Below, piece by piece: positions 1-9,642 of a stretch of DNA of 64,000 nt. This stretch comes from Zoogloea sp. (lineage in GTDB: Bacteria > Pseudomonadota > Gammaproteobacteria > Burkholderiales > Rhodocyclaceae). Location: positions 1 to 64,000 of the forward strand of contig JADJBR010000003.1 in the NCBI GenBank assembly GCA_016703645.1, written 5' to 3'. Position numbers and translations under genes: made by a program. Each line of letters opens with the position of its first letter. Positions within the stretch are counted from its first letter, which is position 1. The notes below the pieces were generated by a model. That model was not told where the DNA came from. It ran no database searches and worked only from the letters and a program-made list of their open reading frames with translations.

Positions 1-241
1 TTTGCCCAATAAAAATCGCCAAAGCAACTCTCTTGAGAGCCCCATCCTTGGAAACCAGCGTGGCAAATCCCTTATCCACAAAAAAATTTTCAGGCAAAGA
101 TCTCGCCTCACCTGTTTTTTTTTGCGGAACAACGACGATCCGGTCGAATTGAGTGGCGAGAATATCAACTTCGCTCTCGAGGAATTGCTCCCCACGACCA
201 AACGGAAAAGCTGTAGTAATCAAAACCAGGGTTTTCGACAT
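1..241 (-). CDS. Glycosyltransferase, N-terminal part (cut by window start)
   Basis: Reading the minus strand from an ATG at 241 gives an open frame of 80 codons running off the window edge. It begins MSKTLVLITTAFPFGRGEQF, which resembles the first beta-strand/loop of GT-B glycosyltransferases of polysaccharide clusters (hydrophobic strand, then a Phe-Pro-Gly-Glu loop). It is the most downstream gene of the minus-strand polysaccharide locus, directly after the wzx region. The donor and acceptor sugars cannot be told from this fragment. The plus-strand frame over the same bases has no recognisable features. Confidence 0.6.
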   Translation of the reverse strand, partial: MSKTLVLITTAFPFGRGEQFLESEVDILATQFDRIVVVPQKKTGEARSLPENFFVDKGFATLVSKDGALKRVALAIFIGQ

Positions 242-262
242 GGAATCTGAATCGATTGGGGC

Positions 263-1498
263 TTATTTAAGCAACTCGGCGGACGCATTATGGTACGAAA
301 CGAATGAAAATACAAGGCCCACCATGTAACCAAGGCTTGCACCCAACGCCACGCCCTCTGCACCAAACTGCGCGCCCAATACACAGGCGATCAACGAAAC
401 AACAAACGCCAGCAGCGACACATTAAAATTTGCTCTTGAAAGGCCAGACCTGCGAGCTCTGGCTCTGAGGATGGTCACGCCGCTCCAAGAAACGATACTA
501 GGGACGAGGGCCAAGACCAACCTGTGCACTCCTTCAAACCCCGAGCCAAAAAGACCGACCCAAAGAAATAGAACACTAGGCAAAGAGCGAGCATCCCGAT
601 CAAGGACAAAAACATGTTTGCACCGGCAACAATCTTGTAAAAACCGCTTCTTTTTACGCCACCTTCCATTCCACTAGATGAACGCTCCGGGAAAAGTATG
701 GTTGCAACGGCTTTTCGGGAATCCATATTTTTTCCGAAAAATTATTCGCTAGAGCAAACCCAATGCCCTTGCAATGAGCCACATGTGCTCCAAAATGAAC
801 AAAGGCGTGCGATAAAGCGCCATCGTAATTAAATTGGCCGACCATACCGCCAATCCGTACCTGAAGTACGTCTCAGAGACTCCCGGCACTAATCCCTATT
901 AATTGACCGCACCAAAGGTCTGCAAAGAGAAAATCACATACATCGGGGTCGCGACCATCGCCGCAGCACAGGACAAAGCAATGCTTTTTGCCAGCTATCA
1001 CCCGAGTCCAAAAAAATCAATACCAGAGCCATCAAGACGCACGGAACACATACTTGAAGCAGATTGAACATCTTGTAATTTCGGCTACCGAGAAATATTG
1101 CCTCAAATATCGAATTTATGATTTGAAGGGTCATCAGGCAACAAAACAACAGCCAAACCACTTACATCAACGCCCCACGCACCGAGCCATCCAGAATAAA
1201 AAGCGAGCCCTGAAAATACGACAAACAGCGATAGCGCACAGGCAAAAATGGTGATTCCATCACCAACAAGGGTTGCTCGATTTTTTACCTTGGAAAAGAA
1301 ATGAACAATTACCGGCGGAGCCGAAAAAGAAAATATGGCCTGCCCCACACCGGCCACAGCGACCGCAATCGCATAACGTCCAAAATCGGCCGCCCCTAGC
1401 AACTTAGATATCATTGATATTGAAACAACACCCAAGCCCATCACAAATATCTGACGGACAAACGTTGATATGAAAGCAGTTCTTAGTCGCATGGTCAC
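263..1498 (-). pseudogene. wzx: Wzx-type polysaccharide flippase, broken by several frame changes
   Basis: Hydrophobic segments typical of a MATE/MVF-like oligosaccharide flippase follow one another but in different frames. They start with MTMRLRTAFISTFVRQIF at 1498, shift near 1160 (segment with LMTLQIINSIFEAIFLGSRN), shift again near 900 (segment with VWSANLITMALYRTPLFI, 880-760), then near 735, and again near 570 to the last segment, which ends at the stop at 263. The family normally has 12-14 membrane helices in about 410-480 residues and flips undecaprenyl-linked repeat units into the periplasm; the total span fits one such gene. At least four single-base frame changes are needed. That could be genuine decay or poor sequence, because neighbouring genes show the same kind of lesions. 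Confidence 0.7.
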
Positions 1499-1554
1499 TT
1501 TTAAAAATCCCCGACCAAATAAAAAATGATTTGATCGGGATTCTTCTATTTCTT

Positions 1555-2636
1555 TCAGGCCAGCAGTAGTGTGACTGTCTTTTGGCTTTCAACGGTCAAA
1601 TCAGGCCCCATCGGCAGGCTCATGACGCGCTTAGCCGTCTCTTTGGAGATCAGTGCAATCCGGGCAGCAGATGCTTGTAGGCGGGCTGTTCGTTGAGGGG
1701 ATGGGGTAATGAACCGCGGTCGGAACTTGCAATCGGCGAACTTCGCTTGCATCGCTTCACGGTCATCAAGCAGAACGGTGAATTGCGCGAACACGCTTGT
1801 ACGATCTTCACGCTGAACAACCCGCTTCACCCCTTTGCATCGAGAGCTGCGTTGTATGCGTTCCCAATCTCGATCCGCTGCTGAACTTCCCACTCGAAAC
1901 GCTCCAGCTTGGCCAGCACGACCGCGCACTGAATGGTGTCCATCCGCCCGCCAACGCCGATCCGGGTGTGGACATACGCTGCTCTGGCCATGGACGCGGA
2001 TCTCGCGACACGCCTGGGCGATGGCGTCGTCGCTGGTGAAGATCGCACCGCCGTCGCCGTAGCAGCCTAGGGGCTTGCTCGGGAAGAAACTCGTGCAGCC
2101 GATGTGGCTCAGGTTGCAGCTCTTGCGTCCCTTGTATTCGGCACCAAAGCTCTGGGCGGCGTCTTCGATCACGATCAGATTGTGGCGGTCGGCGATCGCG
2201 TTGATCTCGTCCATGTCGGCCGGCTGCCCGTACAGGCTGACCGGCATGATGGCCTTGGTGCGCGGGGTGATGGCGGCTTCGATCTTGGTGGGGTCGATGT
2301 TGCAGGTATCCGGCTGGATATCCACGAACACGGGCTTGGCGCCAAGCAGCACGATGACTTCTGCAGTTGCTACAAAAGTAAACGGAGTGGTGATGACTTC
2401 ATCACCGGGCTGAATGCCCATTGCCATCAAGCTGATCAGCAGGGCCTCGGTGCCACTGGCCACGGTGATGCAATGCTTGGCGCCCGTGTAGGCCTCCAGC
2501 TTCTGCTCCAGCTCGCGCACTTCGGGGCCCATGATGTACTGGCCGTGCTCCAGCACCTTGTGCATGCGCGCCTTGATGGAATCTTCCAGAGCACGGTATT
2601 GGGTCTTGAGATCGATGAAGGGAATCGGGAGCTCAT
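1555..2636 (-). pseudogene. wbpE: WbpE/WlbC-type PLP aminotransferase (DegT/DnrJ family), frameshifted
   Basis: This would convert UDP-2-acetamido-3-oxo-glucuronate to the 3-amino sugar in UDP-diacetamido-uronate synthesis. The N-terminal two thirds is a clean DegT/DnrJ/EryC1 protein: GAKHCITVASGTEAL, TTPFTFVATAEV, the PLP-contacting VIEDAAQSFGAEYKG and the Schiff-base lysine region SFFPSKPLGCYGDGG. Frame breaks follow. After IRVHGQ (about 1985) the true protein continues in another frame (RMDTIQCAVVLAKLERFEW), returns near 1830, and shifts again near 1690, where HYPIP and LNEQPAYKHLLP lie in different frames. The start is also off by one base: the ATG at 2636 and the conserved PIPFIDLKTQYRAL are out of frame. 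All are single-base indels. Neighbours are wbpD and wbpB homologues. Confidence 0.75.
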
Positions 2637-2642
2637 GTTTAT

Positions 2643-2996
2643 TCAGCTTTCGTGCAAATGTTGTTTTCGAGGACGATAGAGTGTTCCGGTCGCGGGGCAG
2701 CGCGCTTCACCATTGCCGGTAAGCGGCAAATCCAGGCGCTCGCCATGCTCGCTCATCCAGCCGATCTGCCAGGCAGGCACGCCAACCATCAACGCGTAGG
2801 CCGGCACGTCGCGATTAACAACAGCACCGGAGCCGATAAAGGCGTATTCTCCCACGGTGTTGCCGCAAACGATGGTGCAATTGGCCCCAAGGGTTGCGCC
2901 GCGCTTGACCAGCGTATTGCGGTATTCGTCCTTGCGCGAAACAGCGCTACGCGGATTGTAAACATTGGTAAAGACCATGCTCGGCCCGCAAAAAAC
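2643..2996 (-). pseudogene. wbpD: WbpD/WlbB-type N-acetyltransferase, C-terminal half only
   Basis: The frame encodes the second half of a left-handed beta-helix acetyltransferase: [52 protein letters not shown] and [10 protein letters not shown]. It matches the end of UDP-2-acetamido-3-amino-2,3-dideoxy-glucuronate N-acetyltransferases of about 190 residues. The first 75-80 residues are absent. Immediately upstream, at about 2996, the DNA switches to the middle of a FAD oxidoreductase gene read in another frame. An internal ATG at 2978 could start a fragment, but without the N-terminal coils it is unlikely to work. Confidence 0.75.
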
Positions 2997-3922
2997 GTTC
3001 GCACGCCGGCAAATGACTTAATTTCAAAATTTTCAGGCTCGAGTGCGGGAAAGTAATGCTTGATGATACCAAGCATGTATTCGCGCTCCTCGTCAGCACA
3101 GCGGATGGGGCTGCCCAATTCCTGTCGCACCTCGGTCGTCCCAACAAGCGTTTGGCCTTTCCAGGGCAGCACAAAGATAATCCGCCGCTCTCCGGGCACT
3201 TCGAGCAGATAGGCCTGATTGCAAGGCTGTTGCAATACCAGATGGCTTCCGCGAATCAGATCGAGCTTGTAGGGCGACTTGATTCCGCTATTTTCAAGAA
3301 GCCGTTCTGCCCACGGGCCGCAAATATTAAGCACCCTTTCGTGCTGGCGAACGCTTCCATCCTCAAGCGTAATGCTTCCGTTTGTGGATACAGCACGAAC
3401 GCCGCACTGCTCATGGATTACAGCGCCTTCAGCCCTTGCTTGCTCGGCCACCCACAGACCAAGGGCATGGTCATCCATCTGCCCATCGGAGAACTCGTAG
3501 CCGCCCTTTAGTCCTTCGGAGCGAAAGGCGGGATCACGTCGGAGAATCTCACTGGCCGATAGCCAGCGTGATGGGGGCAAAATGCTTTTGCCTGCAAGAC
3601 GGTCATACAGGAAAAGCCCTATGCCCATCATCCAGCGTGGCCGGCGGCTATCACCATAAACAGGAAGGACAAGGCGCAAAGGGCTTGTGAGCTGAGGGAC
3701 GCGTTCAAGCCAGGCATCCCTCTCTCGCAAAGCCTCACGAACCAGACGGAATTCCCGATTCTCCAGATATCGCAAGCCTCCATGCAAAAGCTTGGACGAT
3801 GCTGAACTCGTTGCCGCTACGATCCGGTCACGCTCATAGAGATGAACCGTATGGCCCTGCTGCTGAAGAACCCAAGCACAGCAAAGACCATTTATGCCGC
3901 CGCCGGCAATTCCGATGTCCAC
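2995..3922 (-). pseudogene. GlpD-like FAD-dependent oxidoreductase, C-terminally truncated
   Basis: Starting at a GTG 12 bp after wbpB, the protein opens with a dinucleotide-binding fold (MDIGIAGGGINGLCCAW) and the glycerol-3-phosphate dehydrogenase-type segment TSSASSKLLHGGLRYLE. It then carries DAO-family features (VLNICGPWAERL, LDLIRGSHLV, FVLPWKGQTLVGTTE) and reaches GVRTFFAG. There the homology stops; about 100-200 residues of the usual C-terminus are missing and the frame runs on through wbpD' DNA to a stop at 2789. Such proteins oxidise glycerol-3-phosphate or related 2-hydroxy compounds and pass electrons to quinones. Its role in a polysaccharide locus is unknown. Confidence 0.7.
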
Positions 3923-3934
3923 GGGCTTGCCTGA

Positions 3935-4987
3935 TCAGTATTCGAGGGGCAAGGACACTTGCCGGCCATCGCGTGCCGACAAATAAGCGGCGATCAATAC
4001 CTCAAGGGATTTCAGACCTTCGCGTCCATCCACGTCGGGTTCAGCCTTACCCTGCAGTACATCAACGATATTGGCGTAATAAAGCGGATGTCCAAAACCG
4101 TAAACGGAAGTCGTTTCGTAGTTTGCCTTCTTCACGTCTTCGTCGTAGTCGCGACTATCCTGGAAATCCCAGATCTGAATGTCGTTAACAGCCACACCTC
4201 CGATACGAACCGTTCCTTTTTCGCCAAGGATGGTGATCGAGCCTTCGAGGTTCTTCGGATACGTAAGCATGGTTACGCACATGGAGCCAAGAGCCCCACT
4301 ACGCCACCGGATGTTAAGCACGCCGGAGTCTTCCACCTCGATATTCCGCTCGAGCGTCGCAGTCATAACATGAACGCTTTCAACCGGCCCAACAAGCCAG
4401 TCAACCAGATCAACGTAATGGCTGGCCTGATTCATGAAGGCGCCACCGTCGAGTTCCCAGGTGCCACGCCATTTGGCGGCGTCGTAATACTCTTGCGGCC
4501 GGGTCCAGAAGACGTTGATGTTAACCATATAAACCTTGCCGAAACGCTTCTCGTCAAAGGCCCTCTTCAACATCTGCAGCGTTGTATTGCGGCGGTTCTG
4601 CTTGACGACAAACAGGCGAACCCGGGCATCATCACAAGCCTTTACCATGCGCACGCCGTCTTGCCAGCGGGTCGCCATGGGTTTTTCGGTAACTACGTTC
4701 ACCCCATAGCTGGCAGCAAGAACAGCTTGATCGGGATGCAGGCCGCTGGGCGTGCATAGAGCGACGAGATCGATGCTCTCATTGCTCAGCATGTCTTCCA
4801 TACGGGCGTAGCCCTTAACCCCGTACTTCTGTTCGTGCTCAGCGAGCCTTACAGGATCGATATCACAGACAGCGCCAACTTCCATATTCTCGGAATGAGC
4901 TTCAATCGAACCGAAGTGATTCTTTGAAATTCGGCCACAACCCACAACACCGACCCGGATCTTACGGCCATTGACTGCCTTGAACAT
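3935..4987 (-). CDS. wbpB: WbpB/WlbA-type UDP-GlcNAcA 3-dehydrogenase (Gfo/Idh/MocA family)
   Basis: This would oxidise UDP-N-acetylglucosaminuronate at C3, the step before WbpE and WbpD. It has an N-terminal Rossmann fold (RVGVVGCGRISKNHFGSIEA), the family EKP motif (GVNVVTEKPMATRW, about residues 95-108), and the C-terminal catalytic region with GTWELDGGAFMNQASHYVDL (Asp-Gly-Gly...His). Length (350 residues) is full. The ATG at 4987 is preferred over the GTG at 4990 because GAGAGG lies about 6 bases upstream. The upstream 5000-5155 stretch is AT-rich and may hold a promoter. This is the only intact member of the wbpB-D-E set here. Confidence 0.85.
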   Translation of the reverse strand: MFKAVNGRKIRVGVVGCGRISKNHFGSIEAHSENMEVGAVCDIDPVRLAEHEQKYGVKGYARMEDMLSNESIDLVALCTPSGLHPDQAVLAASYGVNVVTEKPMATRWQDGVRMVKACDDARVRLFVVKQNRRNTTLQMLKRAFDEKRFGKVYMVNINVFWTRPQEYYDAAKWRGTWELDGGAFMNQASHYVDLVDWLVGPVESVHVMTATLERNIEVEDSGVLNIRWRSGALGSMCVTMLTYPKNLEGSITILGEKGTVRIGGVAVNDIQIWDFQDSRDYDEDVKKANYETTSVYGFGHPLYYANIVDVLQGKAEPDVDGREGLKSLEVLIAAYLSARDGRQVSLPLEY

Positions 4988-5155
4988 CACATTCCTCTCG
5001 TCTTGAGCACTGCAAAAACCCGGATGGTCATCAAAAAACGTCCAGCCGGGAGATCATAAAACTCTGAATCATCAGACCTGAATTATATCAACACAAACCA
5101 ATACGAATAAATCCAGATCAAATTCAAATCAAACTAATAAACGCATTTCATTAAA

Positions 5156-7397
5156 TCAGGAATTGCCTTTGTATGAATAACGGTAGACATATCCCTTGTA
5201 TCCATACCGATAACGCTGCCGATCGGTATTCAAATCATTGAACACAAACCCCTTTACCTGAACACCCGCATGATTCAGGCGTTTGACAGCCTGCTCCAGC
5301 TCCTGGATCGGGTGATGCCCGGCACGGGCAACCATCAGCGTGGCGCCAACCTGGCGGCCGATAATCGCGGCGTCGGATACGGCAAGGATTGGCGGGGCAT
5401 CGACGATCAGGGTGTCGAATTGCTTGCCAAGCTGTTCGAGCAATTGCTCGAAACGCAGGTGCATCAGCAATTCAGAGGGGTTTGGCGGAATCTGGCCGGT
5501 TGTTACCACCCACAGGTTGGGGACCGCCGTGGGCTTGACGATGTCTTCGAGGGAGACGGTTCCGGCCACGTATTCGCTCACACCCACTTCGCGACGCAGG
5601 CCGAATTCCTTGTTGATGTGGCCCCTGCGCAAGTCGGCATCGATGATCACGACGCGTGATCCGGCCTGGGCCAGCACGGCGCCGAGGTTTTTGGAAATGA
5701 AGCTCTTGCCAAGGCCCGGGCTGGAGCCGGTGATCAGCAGCGAGTTGTGCGTGGCGTCCATCAACGCAAAGTGAATCGTGGTTCTCAGGCCACGCAGACT
5801 TTCGATGGCGTCGTCTTCGGGGTTGGTCACGGCCAGCAATTCGCCCGGCCCCTTCGACTTGCGGGCACGGCTGAAGAGCGCCACTTCGTCGGAGCTGTGC
5901 GGCACGGTGGCGTAAACCGGCAGGCCGAGTTTGGATTCGATGACTTCGGGGTCTTCAACCACAACCCTCAGCGAACGCCGGATCCAGATGATCGCCATGC
6001 TTGCAATCAGGCCCAGCAGGGCTGCGATGGCCAGGATCGCCGGCCTCTTCAAACCCACCGGTTCGCTGGCGGCAGCGGCCGAATCCACGATGCGCACATC
6101 GCCCACGGTGCCGGCCTTGGAGACCTTAAGCTGCTGGGAGGTATTGACGAGGTTGGTATAAAGGGTGGTGGAAACTTCCACGTCCCGGGCCAGTTGCAGC
6201 ACCTTTTGCTGGGTGTCCGGCAGCTTGTTCACGTCCGCGTCAAACTGGGCGCGGCGCTCCTTGAGGCGTTGCAAGCGCTGGTCCACGGCCTGCACCCGGG
6301 GGTGCTCGGCGGTAAAGCTCTGGCGCAGTTCGTCCCGCTCCTGGCGCAGGGCGACGATCTGGTTATCCACCTCGACCACTGATTGCAGCACGCTCTGGGT
6401 TTCGAGGTTCAGATCGAGGGAGCCGCGGGACTGGCGGTAGTTGTTGTAGGCGGCCTCGGCGGTATCCATTTCCTTTTTCAGGGCCGGGAGCTGGGTCTCG
6501 AGGAACTTGAGGGTTTTTTCGGCTTCGGCAGAGCGCTGGTCCACGTTTTGCCGCACATAGGTGTTCATGATGTCGTCCAGCACCAGGACGATCTTGTCGA
6601 TATCCGGGCCGGTGAGGCTGGCTTCGAGGATGCTGGATTTCTTGCCGCGCTCTTTTACGGTAAAGCCTTCGCGCAGCTTCTTGATGGCCATTTCCTGGGA
6701 TTGCTTGACCAGCACGAAGCGGGTGCCCGGGTTGGCCTGGAGCTTGGCCACAAAAACCTCGTACTTGTTGCCTCGGGCCCGCTCGCCGGCCTTGCCGCTG
6801 AGGATTTCATCACCGTCCTCGTCGAGCAGGCTGTAACGGCCGCCCTCCTCTGCCACCAGCATCAGGGGCTTGTCCAGCGCAGTCGCGGGGCACCTCCAGC
6901 GCATCCACTCGGGCCTCTTCGCCGCCCCAGGCGTAGCTGTTCATGCCCAGCCAGGGGCTGGCAGGTCAGTCACCCTTGTAGCGGCGGGCCATGGCACGGC
7001 CAATCACCGGAAAAGTCTTGGGGGTGACTTCGATGTCGAGCTTGAGCTTGTTGATCACCCGGCCCAGCACCATGCGGGACGTGAGGATCTCCTGTTCGGC
7101 CGCAACGGTGGTGCTGTCACCCAGCAGCGGGCCCAGGTCTTTCATCATGGCAGACATGCCGCCGGTGCTTTTTTCTTCGACCTGGATCAGCCCGTCGGCT
7201 TTATAAACCGGCTTGGCCACAAAGGAGTAGGCGCCGCCCAGCACGAGAAAAGCGGCGGTAATGGTGGCCACCAGCCAGCGGTGCTCCATGACAACGGCGA
7301 CAATCTCGCCAACCGCCAGCCCTTCGTCTTCGTCGTTCGACGTTGTTATCTGCTGGCCTGGGATGAGCGCGGAGGGCTTGATGTTTTCGTTTTCCAT
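5156..7397 (-). CDS. wzc: Wzc/GumC-type chain-length determinant with tyrosine autokinase, interrupted by a stop and a frameshift
   Basis: This inner-membrane co-polymerase controls polysaccharide chain length and carries a cytoplasmic BY-kinase. The first part (7397-6966) has the Wzz-type first membrane helix (WLVATITAAFLVLGGAYSFV) and periplasmic start. A TGA follows after RRYKGD (near 6966), and the same frame then continues as PASPWLGMNSYAWGGEEA. A single-base shift near 6893 leads into the long remainder. That holds a coiled coil, a second membrane helix (ILAIAALLGLIASMAIIWI), Walker A (GSSPGLGKS), Walker A' (VVIIDADLRRGH) and Walker B (TLIVDAPPILAVSD). It ends in a tyrosine cluster (RYRYGYKGYVYRYSYKGNS), the usual autophosphorylation tail dephosphorylated by Wzb. 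Function requires the two lesions to be sequence errors. Confidence 0.8.
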
Positions 7398-7561
7398 TGA
7401 CGATCAACTTTTCGTTTGTCTCTTGCGGGAGCCGGCAACTTGCCAGCCTCGGCTGTTGTGGCCTGGCCCGCCAGGCCCGCTGCGCGGCGCCTGCGCCCGA
7501 TTGATCGGGCAGGCGCTGGCGCTGCGTGGGGATTTATGTCATGGGTACTGCGAGGTTTAAC

Positions 7562-8743
7562 TTACTGCCGTCCGTTGAACAGCGGGTATTTGGCACCGCT
7601 CAACTGGAAGAGCGTCTGGGCAGTCGGCAGGATGTTGGTAACCACGCGGTTCCAGCGCACCACGTCGGCCGTATCCACGTAAACGATGTCACGCGGCTGG
7701 AGCGGGAAGCGGTCGGCCAGCAGCATGGCGTCGGGCGAGGAGCCGTCCAGGTGGAAGAGCTCGGGCGTGTCGCTCTCGCCGCGCATCACGTAGATCCACT
7801 TGGGATTGGAGCGGTCCTGGGTGATGTAGCCGGCGTCGGCCAGGGCTTCGGCCAGGGTGGAGCGCTTCTTGGTCATGACCAGGGAGCCGGGCTTGGTGAC
7901 TTCGCCCAGCACAAAGATCTTGTTGAAGCTGCGGTCTTGCACGTTGAGGATGTCGCCGGGCTCGAGCAGGGCGTTTTGCTCGGTGGCGCCGGCTTCGTAC
8001 ATGGCCTGGATGTCCACCCGGTAGGTGGTGCCCTTGCGGGTGAGCAGCACGCGGCTGTGGTCGGCCTCGGGGCCAAAGCCGCCGGCGCGGTTGACGGCCT
8101 CGAGCACGGTGAGGGGGATGTCGGTGACTTCGAGCAGGCCGGGCTTGGCAACTTCGCCCACCACGTACACGCGCTTGCTGCGGAAGGCGGCCATGCGCAC
8201 GTCGAGCTGGACTTTTTCGATGTACTTGGCGAGGCCCTTGGCAAGCATGTCGCGCACCTGGCGGGTGGTCTTGCCCGCTACGTTGAGGGTGCCCACGTAG
8301 GGGTAGAAGATGGTGCCGTCTTCATTGACCACGGTGCCGGCCTGGTCGGCAGAGCGGTACTGGCCGGCCGGGGTGGTGAGCTCGGGGTGGTCCCAGACGA
8401 TGATGGTGAGCACGTCGCCCGGGCCGATCTTGTAGTCGGGGGCGGCAAGGTTTTCCTTTGCGCCCTTGCCGCTGTTGGCGGTGAGGTTGTCGTTGGTGGC
8501 GGTGGGGCGCAGCGGCTGGGCCGTTTTGATCTGTTCGATGATCAGCTCGGCGGTGATGGGCTTGATCGCCACGTTTTCCGGAACCGGCTCGGCGGCATCG
8601 GATGAGCGAACCGGCAGCTTGACGGAGGATTTCTCGTCGCGCAGGGAATAGGCCCGGTCGCCGGGCACCAGGGCACAGGCACCAGCGAGCAGCGGCACAC
8701 ATGGCTGCGAGCAGCAACGTGCGGCAGTGCGGGACGACCGCAT
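7562..8743 (-). CDS. wza: Wza-type polysaccharide export outer-membrane lipoprotein
   Basis: This would form the outer-membrane channel for the polysaccharide. The core has the Poly_export domain (YKIGPGDVLTIIVWDHPELT, about residues 110-130) followed by two SLBB beta-grasp domains (RVYVVGEVAKPG, KIFVLGEVTKPGS). The ATG at 8743 is chosen because it gives a short basic n-region and a cysteine at LLAGAC that fits a lipobox. Longer in-frame extensions look non-coding. It lies upstream of wzc in the same direction, 165 bp apart. The N-terminal region is Arg/Cys-rich for a signal peptide, so a small sequence error there is possible. Confidence 0.85.
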   Translation of the reverse strand: MRSSRTAARCCSQPCVPLLAGACALVPGDRAYSLRDEKSSVKLPVRSSDAAEPVPENVAIKPITAELIIEQIKTAQPLRPTATNDNLTANSGKGAKENLAAPDYKIGPGDVLTIIVWDHPELTTPAGQYRSADQAGTVVNEDGTIFYPYVGTLNVAGKTTRQVRDMLAKGLAKYIEKVQLDVRMAAFRSKRVYVVGEVAKPGLLEVTDIPLTVLEAVNRAGGFGPEADHSRVLLTRKGTTYRVDIQAMYEAGATEQNALLEPGDILNVQDRSFNKIFVLGEVTKPGSLVMTKKRSTLAEALADAGYITQDRSNPKWIYVMRGESDTPELFHLDGSSPDAMLLADRFPLQPRDIVYVDTADVVRWNRVVTNILPTAQTLFQLSGAKYPLFNGRQ

Positions 8744-9014
8744 GGCGCGGGGCAGGTTGCGATAGTGGTCTTCATGGATTCCCGGATTCCGACTAGGTGA
8801 ACGACACCCTGAATGATAAATGACCCTGCTTTGACCGGTCTGGGCACAGGACACGGTTGGATAAATCACCCAACCTTTTGCTCTCCCTTCCCTTGCGCTG
8901 CCGACGGCCCAATGCCGGTGGGGCCGATGCGTGCGCGGACTGGAGGCCCTGACTGCGGCGAAGCAAACGAGGGCGCTCGGATAGCACGCGATGATCGCCC
9001 CGCATGCTCATACT

Positions 9015-9097
9015 GTAGGGGCGACTTCAGTCCCGGCAAACTTGATCAGGGCGCTACGGGTGTAGCACGGGGTCAGGGCGACTGAAGTCGCCCCTAC
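9015..9097. repeat. REP-like inverted repeat pair between wza and wzb
   Basis: GTAGGGGCGACTTCAG (9015-9030) is matched by its exact reverse complement CTGAAGTCGCCCCTAC (9082-9097), 51 bases apart. The right copy is itself a hairpin (GGGCGACT-GA-AGTCGCCC). This is the arrangement of REP/REPIN elements mobilised by RAYT transposases and found between genes. No transposase is nearby. The rest of the 8744-9189 interval holds no gene I can support; it must carry the wza promoter. Confidence 0.7.
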
Positions 9098-9189
9098 CGG
9101 CAGTTGCGTTGCTACGACTCGAAAAAGGGCCGTCAGGCTGAGGTTTCGATGTTCATTCGGCTTTCCAACGTCACGGCCACGCTGCGTCG

Positions 9190-9627
9190 TCATAGCCGCT
9201 GCGCCCATGCTGCAACCCCGGCTTCAATCAGCCCCACGGCTTGATCCCAGACGCGTTGATCGCGTTTGTAGGGGTCGGGGATCTCCTGCTTGCTCCAGTG
9301 GCCGAGCAGGAAGGTTTTGCCGCGTACGGCGGGGTCGATATCGGTGAGGGCTTCGCGGTGGTGGGGCTCCATGACGAGCACCAGCTGGGCCCAGCGGCAC
9401 AGGTCCGGGGTGGCTTGCTGGGCGCGATGGGGAGTGAGATCAAGCCCGCGGGAGGCCATCATGGCGATGGCGGTATCGTGGGCGGGATCATTCACCAGGG
9501 CCCCGACCCCCGCAGAGCGCACCTCGGCCTTGCGGCCGGCGGCGTTCAGCGTGCTGCGAAGGAGGAACTCCCCCACAGGGCTGCGGCATATGTTGCCCGT
9601 GCAGACAACCAGGATACGCTCATACAA
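9190..9627 (-). CDS. wzb: Low-molecular-weight protein tyrosine phosphatase (Wzb type)
   Basis: This cytoplasmic phosphatase removes phosphate from the tyrosine tail of Wzc and so cycles polymer assembly. The N-terminal P-loop VCTGNICRSP (nucleophile Cys9, Arg15) is intact, and the general acid lies in IPDPYKR near residue 115, as in the family. Length (145 residues) is normal. It is 15 bp downstream of wecA, probably one operon with it. Confidence 0.9.
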   Translation of the reverse strand: MYERILVVCTGNICRSPVGEFLLRSTLNAAGRKAEVRSAGVGALVNDPAHDTAIAMMASRGLDLTPHRAQQATPDLCRWAQLVLVMEPHHREALTDIDPAVRGKTFLLGHWSKQEIPDPYKRDQRVWDQAVGLIEAGVAAWAQRL

Positions 9628-9642
9628 TGTGCATTCCCCTGG

